NCBI GenBank assembly: GCA_007844125.1
Contig: CM017567.1
Span: forward strand, 483,504-547,503
Origin: Sinonovacula constricta
Taxonomy: Eukaryota > Mollusca > Bivalvia > Cardiida > Solecurtidae
Direction: 5' to 3'
Length of the DNA: 64,000 nt
The position numbers were made by a program, and so were the translations under genes. The notes under the pieces were generated by a model. It saw only the letters and a list, made by a program, of their open reading frames with translations, was not told the origin of the DNA and ran no database searches. Below are positions 1 to 14,193 of this stretch, in pieces (the first letter of the stretch is position 1; every line of letters starts with the position of its first letter).

Positions 1-124
1 TAAACAATATGTGGACATTATATTTAAATGACGTCACTACTATCGTCATAACTTATCAAAGAAAACATCAGCGCTTGGACATTTTGTATTCAAATAGATC
101 GGTTTTCTTTTCATTGCTTGCATT

Positions 125-345
125 TGAGACACCCATCAGGAAGTGCGAGGTTAGAGATCTGTAAAACCGGTTTAAGCACCCCAGTCGGCCCATATTGCCG
201 ACTGACCGTTTCAAGGCGGTAACTGTCGGGTTTGCTCTATTCGTTAAATGACTCGTCACATTTTGTTCTTGCTTTTCACTTAGCTTGCATGTGGTATACC
301 TTTGTGCCGTTTCAGAGTTTGGTATATGTTGCAATGCTAATAGGA
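125..345 (+). mobile_element. 'R' dispersed element, fragment 1
   Basis: It contains the family core: 'gtgcgaggtt', then 'taagcaccccagtcgg', then 'gccgactgaccg' and 'ggcggtaactg'. The same core occurs at 18,970-19,060, 43,290-43,385, 38,630-38,720 (minus) and 12,968-13,015 (minus). No protein is encoded. The family type is unknown; copy 38,481-39,340 gives the best view of its length. Confidence 0.6.
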
Positions 346-539
346 CTTTTCATATATTCTTATCTCTTTTATTCTATTTTATATGTAGTGTTAACATTAA
401 AACACTTAAGATTAAGACTATCAGATGACATGTTTGAACATTTGGTAAATAGTCTTAAGCTCTCTGCTCAATATGTAGATGTTGCTACAGCTGCCAGCTG
501 CCAGCTGCTGCTGATGATAATGCTCGTTGTGGTTGGCCA

Positions 540-544
<5 letters not shown>

Positions 545-627
<83 letters not shown>
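545..627. repeat. (TA)n microsatellite
   Basis: An uninterrupted run of alternating T and A of about 83 bases. It is one of five long TA arrays in the window. No function is inferred. Confidence 0.98.
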
Positions 628-630
<3 letters not shown>

Positions 631-1170
631 CACTCATAAATTTATATACTGCATTATATTTTAGAATCGAATAAATTCATGTGCTATGCCACCTCCTTAT
701 ATTGTAAACACTTAGTGCTTTCAAAAGATAAATATCTTATGAACCAAAACACCCGAATTAAATAATAGAAAATACAAAGATCTTGAAAACACTCCTGGCG
801 CTATCTCGTATTTACTCAATATCCGTATACAATGCATATCTTTGTACTCTATTGAGTAAAAAGAAACGTCATTTAAGCGTATACAAAAATCAATTGCACA
901 GAGGTAGAGGTATCGACCGCAACTATTATTCGCTATTCAAGCGAAATGTTTAATTGGAACAAGAACAGTTCACAATGCATTATATGTAAACACGTATAAC
1001 CACAACATGCTCTATGTAAAGAAAAGTGTTGATTGTCACTAAATGACAAATATAGACTGCTTAAGAAATTGGAACCGCACAAAAATACACATAAAGGCTT
1101 CACGAGGCCATATAACTATATTGCCAAGATACACGTATAAAACAAATATGAATGGTATAACACAATCACA

Positions 1171-4100
1171 GCAATTTTTAGAAAATAACCAAGCATATTT
1201 AAATTGCTCTGTCATACGCTTAAGGAGTTTTTCGAAAAATAAACTCGCACCATTTCAATAAGCCAGGTCGATAGAAGGACGGTAAAGATGGTTTTACATA
1301 ACTTTGACAAACACTTTATAATAAGTTTAAAAACATATTAACTGGTTTGCCAATTCAAGAAGACAATTTTATTGCACATTGACTGTCTCAACTTTTATCT
1401 TCTGAACATTTATTGTAACGAAAGGGCTTGTATACGTTATATAGCGCCCCTATATGAGCGTAGGTCAAAGAATAAAATGCTAAACATTTAATTAACTTTT
1501 TTAAATTAAAAGAAGGCACATCAAGCATGTAATGGAAGAAAAAAGTTCAGACAGAAACAGTTGTTTTATATTGTCAGTATCCTTGCAAGTAGGTGTAAGT
1601 GATTATCGACAAGGTAGCTAAGACCTCAAAGGAAATTAATCACGTACATATTTTATATAGCTTAATTAAAAATAATCCGAGTTTTATAAATTAATTTGAG
1701 GTCATATTGTGTAAGTGATAAAAGAAAGTGATAAAAGGTCTAGTTTTACTTTAAATCTGAGTAACACTTATTTTACGCCAGATTATGCAACGCGTAAAAT
1801 AAGATCTATATATTTAGCAAAAAACTATATTATATTTTCTTTCATAAATGTAGCACCCATACAGGTATATATTAAAAATGAATATGTATAAACTGTGCTA
1901 CAATACTTAACACAGTATTAGTTTAGTTTTGTAGCTCATTCTACCGTAAGGACATTCACCTCGTTAGCAGATCATTTACTAGAGCTTAGTCATGAGACCT
2001 TTGAAGCCAATGGTCCAAACCACAGGCCTCCACATACCACTATCGTAAAAATACTAGTGGCATACTCACTATGTCTATGGCTAGGCTCATTTAATGGTAT
2101 TACATCTACTTGTTGCCCTGGACTTAGGTTAATGAGGCTGGGTATGATACTATGTGACGTTTTACACCATGCATTTCACAGGAAATGTATAATTATATCT
2201 GACACAAAGGACGCCACCAAAAACAGCAAACAAACAAATTCACATACACGATGATGTTAACCAAAGACTAGTTTATATTTGAAGGCGAGTATGTCCTAGA
2301 CAACAGATCATTCATGACATTCTTCAAATGTAATAGAAAAGTTTTAATTTTAAATTCACAAGTTAATAATAGAAGAATAACGATTTCCAATAGGCATACA
2401 AAGTGTCATTCAGTTGGTATTGTGGACGGCCATTGTGCAATTTGTTTAGACTTGAGAGCGTAACTCTATAGAAAGAGTCTCATTTCGATTAACCTGGACG
2501 GTTTGCTTACACAGTTTCAAACAATAAACACTTTGGACCCGGCTATGCATATAACAACCACCATAACCATTCCTTTTGATCATACTAATTGGTAGATATA
2601 TGCCAACTCGAGTTATGAAACACGGGTTCTAAAGTGCATTATCCTTTTGCTATTTGTTAAATGTGTCATTTGTTTTGAATTACGTTTGCAAATACATTTA
2701 GTATACGTACATGATAATAGTAATTACTTTCTAGCTTTAGAGTCAGACATCGGTTTCAATTTACTATTAAAACTATTCAAAATTGACGCATATTCAGGCC
2801 ACCAGAAGAGTAGTAACTTGACATTTATTATTTTTTTATCCGTTTATAATACATAAATATTTTGCAAAACAAAACCGTTGAACTGCTTTCAAGTTATCTA
2901 TGAAAAACAATAAACTGGATAAGCACTGTCACACATATTTAAGTCTATAAATGTGCGTTTATTGATTTATAAAATTACACCTCTGTCTTTGTTTGTGCGA
3001 GTGTGTTAGTGCGTGCGTGTGTCTGGGTGATTAACACATCCATATTTTAAATGTTATTTCATATGGCTTAAACAATGCAACATAATGAACACATAACTTC
3101 TATTTTTATAATGCATCTTTTACAGAGGCACCTAACAGGAATATGGCGTCACTTAATACATTTAAATTGATGTTTATTGTATGTATTTTAGATCATTGTC
3201 TTAGTTCTTACACTGTGGGGCCTCACTCTATTTTCTACAATACACAAATCACTTATCCATCTTCACCAGGTCCTGTAAGAGGTCAACTATATTTATGACC
3301 TGTAAGAGGTCAACGTTCTAGAAATGTGTGATTCTGGGGGAATTTGCATTGAGGTATCAGGCAAAAAAGTATTAAATTATGATAAAAAATAAAGTATGCA
3401 ATTTTGTCGGTTTTTGATTTTCTTAAAAGAATAACCAGGAACTACGCAGGGTGAAATAAATAAGCCAAACAAGGGAAGCAACCTAACAACATTGCATACA
3501 TTGTAGTTCGCATTGAAGTTCGCATTTGAGTCCCTTTTGGGTAAAAATTTCTTGTAGAATGTGTTAGAATGGAAATAGATGTTACACCCTTAGTGATTAA
3601 ATTCAGATGATACTCGAAACCGTGATATAATGGGCGTTAGATCACGCAAACTTAAATATCTTTCCTAATTAAATATTATATGTTCTTACATTTTGTATCT
3701 TTTGAAGACTGCATGAATTGATAAAATTGTAGAAGTCAATTAAGCTTACAAAAAGGTTTTTACAATTTAAAGAAATATGAAAAAAATAGTAATAGTATGC
3801 TGTTTTATCATGCATGTAACTTCTATGCTAGTGAGGTTGAAGTATGGTATGCATTTGTTTCCTTATCACATATATCTCAGACATTACATTTGATCGCTCA
3901 GCTTAAGTGTAGGAAACAAAGTCAAGCGTGTGGTGTCCATGCTACTCCTTCACTTTTCTAATATATATATACAGACAATTATATCTAAATCATTTTATAG
4001 AAAATAGACGTTTTATATCTATGCAACTACTTTCTTATTAACAACCAATAGTATTTAACACTTTTCAATACCCAGTACAGCTACCTCTACCTATAATTGA

Positions 4101-7100
4101 AGATGACCTTTGTAACAGGTACGGTTTTTAGCGCGATATAAATGGGCTATAAATAGATATAAAATAGATATAACTTTCTACCACATAAACATAATCTGTC
4201 CAGATTGTTACCTTGGATTATGGACGGTATCTTATTTAACCATCTTATACTTTAAACAGTGTATTTTTTAAGTTTTGGTCAATGTCAAGTTCTCATCATA
4301 AGTATTCAGAGGCGGTAAAGGTCGACCACTCTACACTAGGATAAAATCCAGACATTTTGAGTTACTGTTTGTTGACTTTAATAAATCAACAGTAAGACAT
4401 CAACATACTTACGAAGTCAGTATATTTATGATGCACTTCAAAATATTTCACTTAAAATGGCGAGGCAATACAGTCTATTTCATGTCAGAAGTTGCTGATT
4501 CTGTGGTCAAGACATCCAAGAGATGATGCAACATCACATAGCACCTATACATCGTGGTTAATGCTGTCAACACCATTCAGTGCCAAAACCATAGGAGTTT
4601 ACATCAACACTGTTTCGAATAGATGTGCATGTATATAATTGTACAAGCATTTAGAACTACATGTCTATTGCTGCTTTGTTAAGTACACGGTTAACAAATG
4701 AAATTGATAAAACACACTGTTAAATATCTTTTGTGAGGTAGTGTTTAATTCACTTTGAAAATATCTTCATAAAATAAAGTCTTTGGTGAATGTGCATAAT
4801 TTAATGCATTCATATACCCATGACAAAACACACTTTTTAATTATTTTAGTCTGTCGACTATAAATATGATCAACTTATTGTATCTTGTGTCTCTATGCTC
4901 CTTTCTATGTAAAAGTACATGCTACTTGATACTGTGCATGAACAGTCAAGAAATACATGTTTTATCAATTAACCTATTAGTAACTTGATCACGCTGCCTT
5001 TAATCACATTACATGTACTGCTTTGATATATCTCAAGACTACCACAGAGTTTATCAGATACATGACAGTATAAATCTTTGTAGTTTAGATAATATTTTTA
5101 TCTTACTATTTAAATACTGATAAGCTGTCACATCAGATATGTTTTCAAAAGACTTTAGCTGAGCTGAACTTCTTTTTGAATCAAGAATAATTTAATTTCG
5201 CCTACGTACACAATTTGAACATAAAAATCACAGATCGCGTCACATAATACTACCGGACAATATGGAAAGATGAAGTCATACTTTTAATTTTAAATACGAG
5301 CTTAGTTTGCAAAAATGTGAATTATACATAAATTGTTGTAAATAATGCAAAATATACTCTGAAAATACAACACACGTATACAGTTTTATTTCGAACATTC
5401 ATTTAGACCATTCTGCTTTAATAACTGGTGACCAGAAAGGGCTGTAGTTTACTAACTCCTATTCTTTCACATTTGACGTGCTATGGTTAATGATATTACC
5501 TCTTCTTAAAATTCTAAAGATATTAACTTATGCAATTATTTTACACATATTGTGATGTTTTGTATACGTTTCTTTTTCTCAATCTATTGCCTCATGAACG
5601 TTTTTTTTTGTTTGAACATATTCTCGCTAGTTACACACTAAAACGCATCTTTGTGACTATAAAATAGCAATTGTCATGGTTGCCATGGTGACCATTTTTA
5701 ATTTAAGAATGTATACTAAATAATATGTTTGGTTATGACACTGTTTATTCTCGTCACTGTCCAAGAACACGTTTTTATTGTACATTTATTTCAATTATAT
5801 ACTTCAAAGTAAATATACTATTGCACAGTTCATTTCGGCGTTAAAAACTTTTGGAATTCCTATGTAAATTATCACGTCACTTTTACCACTTTAATATATC
5901 CAATTATGAGATCGCGTATTCTAACTGACGTCTCATTAACAGAACAGGCTTGTGCACATTTTCTTGAAAGAAAGTTTTAGGAACATAAGTGTATTAAGAG
6001 GTCTTCAGGTCGGTAATATTTATATAGGTCACGATTTAATGTAGAATGGGTCAAGATAACAATTTTCAAAGGCTTCATCCCCCAGAATAAACATTATGTC
6101 AAATATGTTGGGTTTATGTTTTATGCAGACATTTGAACATGAACAATTTTATTTATGTGAAACGAAAATATTATTGCTATATGGTATTGTGAAAATAATA
6201 TAAAAAAAAAATACCAAACAAATAAAGTCATCGTACAAAGTAGTTTGCTTGTTTCAAGTTATTTTTTTCAAATTTTTCAAATATCATTACTGCAGAACTT
6301 AAATTTCTTATCTAGTACTACATAATAACCAAAATATATATTAATGATGCATGCGTGTATTGTTTTTTAAAATTTTATAAACCAAGAAAATTAGAAAGAT
6401 TATCATTTGCCATAAATATATCGTGCTGACTCTTTCCGTACATTTTCTATTATGACCAGATTGCATCTTTGTAACAACCGTTAAAACATTGTTAGTTTTG
6501 TTGTTGGCTATATTTCGAGCACTTATGGATTACCTTAGACAACAAGATATACTTTTTGTCTTTCCTTTGATAATACACGATGTATACACATGTATGCACA
6601 TATATAAGGCTTTAAATTAGGGTCTTTCCTGTAGTATGAAACGAAATATAATTCCCAAATTGCAACTATTTGCAACTTTCAACATAAAAACACTATATTA
6701 CTATATAGCTTTCAACTAACAACTATAGGCTTCATCTGCTGGATAAACGCGCTCGGGGTCGTAGATGATGTATATATGGGTGTTCAGTCATTTGAAATGC
6801 CTTGTACGTCAATTTCCCCAATGCCGTCAATTAAGAAACCCTTTCTCATAGTTCAGACTTTTGCTCTGTCTCTGTCTTAATGACTCGATCATATCGAAAG
6901 ACGTTATGATAAAATGAAAAGGATGCCCTAGGGTCTTCGTTTACGAAACTTCTAAAGTATACCCGGCAAGACACTTTTGAAGAGCATCTCTCTTTCAGTT
7001 TAACACTCACTACAGCGAGAAAATATTTCAGGTCGTTCCTCTGTTAAGTGTACTATGTCAATTGTACTTTTATTTTGACAAATTTATTTCACGTTAAATT

Positions 7101-7234
7101 TGTGTTCGCAAACATACTTCAGTCGAAGTGTGTAAAAAGTACCACCCCCCCCACCCCATTTCTGTTATCCGTACTGTTTAGATCATTCAGCAAAATGATT
7201 ACATTGCTTCGTAATTGTATTTTTCTGCTATTAT
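1171..7234. other. Gene-free AT-rich stretch
   Basis: Six kilobases with no ORF that resembles a protein family, no splice-consistent exon chain, and no clear tRNA-like block. The short ORFs here (for example near 2,057-2,254, 2,647-2,856 and 7,048-7,242) have low-complexity or random-looking translations. Given the older unit copy to the left, part of this may be decayed duplicate sequence, but I could not align it by eye. Confidence 0.5.
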
Positions 7235-7870
7235 GTTCTTGATATTTTCTGATTTTAGTCTCATTATTTCATGGGATATTGTAGATCGACTGCTTCTGGC
7301 TCTAACACATTCTTTTTACTAGCGCTTCTTGACGTTGGTATTCGAAAGCTTCAAGCTCAAACTGACGACATGATATCAGAAGCATCATTAAATCAGCACA
7401 AGGTGTTGTTTCTATTACTTTCTGCTTCACTACGTCTTGGCAGTCTATAATACCATTCTGTACATGGTATCTTACAGCCAGCTTCAACACTGGATGAAAG
7501 TACTCTATTGTCACAGCTTTGCAAATGTTTGGATAGAAATTCCGCCATAGAGCCGAACGTCGTGTCTGGTATTTTTAATGTGTTTGTCGGACCTTTGTCA
7601 AATATTCAACTAAGTAGAGGCGGAAATAGAGCTAATAATAGTACTTGTGTGCCGTCTACAATCAATGTTAAATAGTCTCTCCACGTTTGCTTGTTGTTGA
7701 ACCTCGTCTTTCCGATCCACAGTACCTACAGAATGTGTGTCTTTGGAAAGCTCTCTATATGCTTTTTGTTCTGTGTCTAGTATTTCGCCTGGCACTTCAA
7801 TTCCGATTACAAATCTATTACACACTGACACGGAATATTCCATTTCACCCGCTCCAGAGTCAGAACTCAT
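7235..7870 (-). pseudogene. Decayed BTB-domain gene (P1)
   Basis: The start codon (CAT at 7,868-7,870 on the plus strand) opens a frame of 86 codons that is the N-terminal region of a BTB protein. Its homologue at 35,770-36,120 reads on for 116 codons. P1 has lost about 7 bases after the codons for ERLFN and about 11 bases further on, which breaks the frame. The rest of the BTB domain and following helices are readable in another frame at 7,514-7,302 (TIEYFHPVLKLAVRY, then TPCADLMMLL), and weak similarity to the intact gene continues to about 7,240. Compared with the intact gene at 29,014-30,276, the C-terminal beta-rich half is missing. The left breakpoint of the large duplication (near 7,493) falls inside this pseudogene, so only its N-terminal half exists in copy 2. 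Confidence 0.85.
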
Positions 7871-9364
7871 AGCTAACCGCTCTGTCTAGCGTCAAACAAG
7901 TCAATGTCCTTCTACTGTGACAGTCAATGTTGCAACTAGTTAATTACAACTTGCACAATCTAAATAAATATTGGAGCACTTTTTCCCACGTCATCTGCTT
8001 CCATTAGTCGTTATGACTTCAATTAAAATCCATTTAATCCTAATCAACTCATGTAAGATGATCAACAATCGAACTTTTGATACCATATACAAACACAAAT
8101 ACATTGATGTGAATGTAGGCAGTCGTTAAGGTCAATGTCGACACGTTCTTGTTTAATATTGATGATTCTCGAAAATACAACTAAATTTGTTTTGCTTATT
8201 TAATCCAGATTCAAAGTAAGTTTTTTAATTAAATGAACAATATGGAGCAGTGTCTGATTGTCCATTAACTAAAGACAATTATGGGCAGTTTTGCTACGTC
8301 CACAGTGCGAAATGAAACAATGTAATCTGTGAATAACCGTAAATTATCAATGAAAATCTCAATTCGCTTTTTTCTGCTGCATAGACCATAGTTACGTTAA
8401 GGAAATTCACATAAGCATAAGTGGAACACCTATAAATAATCAGTTCATGTTTGTTGTAACAAGTAAAGTAATTGCAAACTGTGCTACGAGTGTTAAACGC
8501 GGAGTTGTCCGGCGTCATGTCGCATTGTTCTCATTCACAACCCTCATATTGTATCCTATACTTGCTTTTCTCTTCTATTTTTTTGCGATGCTTCCGGACT
8601 TAGCACCCTAGTGTGAAAATATTTTTCTTCGTCTGACAGACCATTTCCAACAATGGATCTGCTTCCTTGATTCGCATAGTGAATGTGTAAATTATAGATC
8701 AAGACGGTGCCATGTTTCAAATTGCAAACTGCAGCACGAGTGTTTAACACCGAGCATTTTTCTGCGATAATATCACGCAAAAACAAAATATATTTCCATT
8801 CTTCCTTATTTACTTGACTTCTAAGTATTGAAAGGGACATAAAAACGTCGATTTATTTTCCGGAGCTTTGTTCGATTTACTTCCCTTGACGATTTGCATT
8901 TTTTTTGTGCTATTTTTTTCGGCTGGATTATCCAACAAATTACATGAAAAAGCACTACAATGTAAAAGATGTTTATTTTTCACAATAATTACTTATCATA
9001 AATAAGTACAAAAAATAATAGCACCGGAGTGACAACAACTAATTAACGACTTTAAATGGGTCTAGATAAACTAGCGAACAATGTTAAGTATATATGTTTA
9101 TTTTTGACCAATCATCGTAGTTAACCAGTTATGGCCCAGACAATGCCGTACTTAGACGATTCAGGCGGGATCTTAACGTACTAATACGGTTAAAACAATT
9201 TAAGTTCGTTCCGACACGGGGTCACAATGTTTTCGTTCTGGCTGGTAAAGATCAGTTCTGATTCTAATCTATTTTTAAAAAAAATTAAAACAAGTACGCT
9301 CTAAAAACAACAACGAACTACCAAGAACACCTACTATTTAACCACCGATTTGTACGGATAAAAA
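7493..9364 (+). repeat. Segmental duplication copy 1, block I
   Basis: It matches 35,729-37,566 in the same orientation with only scattered substitutions and small indels. The left edge is at 'gatgaaag' in both copies. The right edge is at 'gtacggataa', where copy 2 jumps to sequence that lies 4 kb further on in copy 1 (13,368). Contents are the 5' half of BTB pseudogene P1 and non-coding sequence, including a short internal direct repeat ('aattgcaaactg' followed by 'acgagtgtt') at about 8,470 and 8,721. Confidence 0.9.
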
Positions 9365-9838
9365 CGGATAACTATTAATTCCGCCGTAGTTCGTGATGCT
9401 TATCCGTGAATTTATGATCAAGTCATAACCGCAATAATCTTTTTTATTTTGATTATACATCACGTTGTTTTAGTGATGTAAATGCGTAGATACTTGTTTT
9501 TAACATCTATTTGCGAAAAAAGAAATTACATGTCGAAGAGAAATGTTTAAATGAGTTGCTTATATGTTATATTTTATAAGCCATTTTTGACTGGGATTGA
9601 CAAAAGTAAAACGAATGTCTGAATCAAAAACTCAATTAAAATTTTGATGTATGCTACAAACAAGAGAAAGCATCGTCTGAGGTGTCAAAGTTTTATCATA
9701 ATTACATACTACAACAAATACACATGTTTGACTTCTAAAATTAATGAGTGCGTGTTTTCATGTATCTTAGGGAGGCAAACGACCAATGCACAGTAGCGAA
9801 CATGAAAAAGATATGTATATATACATTGAAAACTTCGG

Positions 9839-9952
<114 letters not shown>

Positions 9953-11438
9953 ACAGCGAAGACACCAATCAACCCTTCAATAGCAACAGTTGTGCGCAAG
10001 CTCATTGTAGATCATAATTGTGCACAGGTTTTCAAAAGTCCTTTGAGATCATCTGTCCGATAAGACGCTTTACAGTTTTCATAGCTGTTTAAGACAAAAT
10101 ACCTACCGGGTTTAGACAATCTTATATTCATAAAAAACACAAGCAACAAAAAGTATAAAGCTTATGAGGGTGAGGCTTATCTAAATTTACCACAAGTTGT
10201 TAAACTGGCATGTCATAATAAATATATATATCTTGTTTTGACTAGGTGTCATTTTTGCCATTAATTCACATACCTAGCATATCACCAACATAGCAGAGCT
10301 TTGTTCGATAGATGAACTTTTTAACAGTAAAGATAGACAGTTAGTTTGTCTTCGATTTAACCTTACTTTTTGAGTACACATAGTTTGCCCTAAAACACTT
10401 ATTACCAACCAACCAATTGCGACACGCAGCACGGAAAAGGTCAATCCCGAGGCCAGATACCATAAACTGTATATACGGTACATGTTTGAGATTGTAAGTC
10501 ATCAAGGAGCCACTGTAGTTTGCAGAATGAACATCCTAGGGAAGAATTTGCAGTGCACAAAGGACTCGTTTTCGCTTGAACTCAAACTTTTGCCTCAATG
10601 AATCTGTCGATCGGATTAACCGTTGGTAAATGGTGGTAAATTTGTGACCGTTACAACGAGACTTAGTTGCATTTGTTCTTATTGGGAATCAAGAAAACAA
10701 GAATCTGATCCTAAACAAGGGTTTATTGCTCAGCAGTTTATTGCAAGATGAAAACGCATCAATCACCAAGGAAAATGCCTAACTGTACCACATCAAAATA
10801 ACAAGCAATTCAAGGGAATACGCCTGGATTAAATAAATTAACATTTGAAACACTGCGCTCTGCAGAGCTAAAGTATTCAACCGTTTTCATGCCGTGGATA
10901 CTATAATGTGAGGTCTTTAACACATTTCCTACGACAACAACTAATTTTAAGTACTCCAGTAGATAGTGTCCAACATATATATTGAAACATATGTTCTGCA
11001 CTCATCAGAGATAGTTTAAAGTCCTTTAACATTTTACAGCAGTGCCATTCTGACATGCAATGATAAAATCACAAGGCTCAGCCGTGACCAAGACGTTGGT
11101 ACTTTTGTACTACTAAGCGATTTTCACATATTTTATGTGACATCTAATGAAGATTCTTTACTTCTTCTTTGAGTAATAACCTCATTTCCTGTTGAAATAC
11201 CAGCTTGGTAGTTGGTGTTGTGTTTTGTGTTTGATTTAGCAGAATTAATGCAGTCATAGATGGCGTTTTAGTCATATATGGAGAAAACACTTTTTTCAAA
11301 CCATATATATTATACCATTATTCAAATTTACAGTATAAATGTTAATACATAAGATATCCATATGTTTGTTAAAATATTCTTTAATGCAAGCTGTTTCGTT
11401 GTTCAATATTAATCTTTTTCACTAGAAAATGGCAATGC

Positions 11439-11457
11439 ATATATATATATATATATT
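11439..11457. repeat. Short (AT)n run
   Basis: About 19 bases of alternating A and T followed by a T run. Confidence 0.9.
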
Positions 11458-12419
11458 TTTTGTTTTCCTGTGAGAAATAAGTCTTACTTTATATTCCATC
11501 CATGGCAATGTATTGCATTTCGAATTCTCTATTACCGTTTTATAAATTAAATTCTGTGAGCACTCAATACGGATACTGATATACTATCTTCATACGGTTC
11601 AAAGCAAATTCTGCTAAGTTCCGTTTAAATGTTTCGGCTTTTATTTTGTCTATGTCGTTTGAAATAGTTGCCCCTCTGTCGATAATGTCTTTCTTTTTCT
11701 CATGATTATACACGTCTTTTTTATTAAATGCTTGAAACATTGTTCTTTTAAAATTTCAGTTAAAAGGATAAAACATCATAAAGTTCTTAGAGCAGAGCAG
11801 TACTTGTTGTTGCATCTTAAAACTGTCCTAAACGAGATTTCGGATCTGAACTTGATACTTCACTGTCATCCCCGTGACGTGGGTGGGTAGTTGCAGCATT
11901 CTGTGTTTTATGAAACCTTTTTGTTTTATATTTCCCCCCAAAATATAGTCGAGTGGATATCTAGTACAGTCTCTTGCTCTTTACAACAAGTGTTCCGTCT
12001 TCCCGCCAATTTTGTTTACTACATTATAGTCTTTTTTAGTCCATAAGCGCATAGTTGCACGCTATTTACATTCTCCCTACTGATTTAGTTTGGCATAAGG
12101 TGACGTTACATGGACACGGTGTGGATTAAATGTGAGAAGTCCTGCAACTGTTTGATCTTCCCTATTTTTAATTATCTGGAAACATTTGACCGTATTTAAC
12201 AAGTTGTTTAGAAAATAAAAACACATCTGCAAATATGTCTGCACAATATGTGCTTGTTTTCTTAATGTTTGAAAATGTTCATTAATGTAAAGGTTTTTTT
12301 TTTCAGAGCAGTAAAGTTGATTCCTGTAAACCCAACATAAATTATTTAAATTATTACTTATAAAATGTCAAATTAGAGTTATAAAATTGATTTTGCTTGA
12401 AATTATATTTCATTCTCTA

Positions 12420-12540
12420 AAGAGGAAGAAAAAGAAAGAAGAAGAAGACGGATGAGAAGGAGAGGAAGTAGAAGAAGAAAAGAGAGAAAAATAGAGAAGC
12501 AGACTGATTTTAAAGGATTATTAAGAAGAAGGGAAGCAGA
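12420..12540 (+). repeat. Purine-rich GAA/GGA tract
   Basis: About 120 bases made almost only of A and G on the plus strand, with many GAA, AGA and GGA triplets. It is a simple-sequence tract, with no coding potential on either strand. Confidence 0.85.
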
Positions 12541-12967
12541 CAATGATTAATATTGCAAGCATATATGTTATATCTTAACTCAGAAAAGCTGAACATATCT
12601 GATGCACATTTCCACATATGGCTATGGCACTTTTTCTTGCTAACAAAAATAAACGTCATGTTTACATGTAGTTCTAGGTTCCATGGCCATGGAAAAAATA
12701 CTACGTGCAGAAAATCCATGGACAATAACTTTCGTGTTTTAGGATATCCGAACCAAAATATATTATTTTCAAAAAAACCCACAAAGGCTTGGGAAAGTAC
12801 GCAAAGTAGATATTTTCACTCATTTAACACATTTCGGTAATAAAAACATATAAAACAAAGTCTTATGAGCATTGCAACATATACAAAAAATTGAAAAGGC
12901 ACAGGACAAATGTATTCAACTGCAAGCTAAATGTTAAAGTAAAAAAATATGTGAGTCATTTAACAAA

Positions 12968-13050
12968 AAGTGCCAACCCGATAGTTACCACCTTGGAACG
13001 GTCAGTCGGCAATAAGGACTAAAAGGGTTATGACAGTCCGCGAGATAGTT
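12968..13050 (-). mobile_element. 'R' dispersed element, fragment 2
   Basis: 'agttaccaccttggaacgg' followed by 'tcagtcggcaa' is the reverse complement of the R core. It is a short fragment inside the segment unique to copy 1. Confidence 0.55.
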
Positions 13051-13413
13051 TTACTCATTTACACATTTCAGTAAGCATTCCATGATATAGATGTCGCACT
13101 CCAGAATGTCGTGAATAACCAGAATCATGTTTTATTTATACGTAATGCCGGTTGTACGTGGGCGGGCTTCTGGAATTTCAGAAACAACTTTATCGAAAAA
13201 TAAATATACTGTCACCTTTCTGACAAGCCTTGAGGTTGGCATTTATTATCTTCAAATCAAGTTACTGATATAATTGATACTACTAAGCTACATGTATTGT
13301 TCACTGACCAAATGTTTATACGGAAGTAACGAAAAACCTATTCCATTGCCATTTATTCCCCGTCCGTAACATGTTTAAAACATGCGTACACCTGATACGT
13401 GTCAAAACCACAA

Positions 13414-13492
13414 GAAAAGTAAACAAAAATCTACAAAAACAACAACACACGCAAAAACAACAACAACCACAACAACAAACACAATGATATAT
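13414..13492. repeat. CAA-rich simple repeat
   Basis: Imperfect repeats of CAA/ACA. The counterpart in copy 2 is at about 37,617-37,684. The cysteine- and phenylalanine-rich minus-strand ORF over it is an artefact of the repeat. Confidence 0.8.
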
Positions 13493-14193
13493 TATATTAG
13501 ACTTGCAGTGATTTAAAGTCAGTAATAACAAAACACACGGAAATTGACAAATACACATCTTACTGATGATTTTATCTTACTTGTTCTGTGGCAGTACAAT
13601 TACATTTGTCCAATAGGAACTACTAATTTAAAATGCATGTTGAAGATCAGTGTGCAAGTTCCTTTTGTGTTCGTCATTAATGCCTTATATCTTGGAGTCA
13701 TTTCACTTTTTCAAACCATCCTTTTCTGTATTGCCATGGGGATATGTATACCAATTGTGTTGTTTTCTGCGTCTGCAAGTACATGTAAAATCGATCATCG
13801 GTAATACTTGGGCCTAGTTGGCTCTGGTAAAGAATTAAAATTATTAGTATAAATGTCTGCCTCAAAGGTTCATTTCACTCTAAGTCATATAAATATAAGC
13901 TCATAGCCTAGATTCTTTGTGTAACATACTGTATTTCGAATTTCCCAACACTGTTCAGTATAAATCCATTTAGCGGATAGCTTATTTCATTTAGTTGTAC
14001 CTCTACTGTTATCAATCGGTCAGAATTCGACAAGGTCTTATCAAAAAAGGGCATTCTAGCATTTTTCACATTTACAAAATTCTTTAATATCCTCCAACAT
14101 TTGAATCCTTCACATCAGGTTCTAAGGAAATATTCAAGCTTTAAATCTATGGTGGACACTTGAATTCCACAGATCTTTTCGGGCAGACATAGT

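Larger units (their letters stand above)
1..1170 (+). repeat. Diverged third copy of the duplicated unit (left edge)
   Basis: This stretch aligns by eye, in the same orientation, with about 18,950-20,290 and 43,270-44,620. The shared order is: the 'R' element core (near 140-230), a TA array or unique stretch, the words 'attgtaaac' and 'acacccgaatt' (near 700-765), 'ttcaagcgaaatgtttaat' (near 936-955), and a final block with 'tgttgattg' (near 1,027). Divergence is much greater than between the two main copies, so this is an older duplicate cut by the window edge. The small ORFs inside it are not conserved between copies and are not called as genes. Confidence 0.65.

Noticed and set aside
13316..13558. 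Cys-rich 80-codon minus-strand ORF
   Set aside because: Produced by the CAA/ACA simple repeat; not preserved in the duplicate copy.
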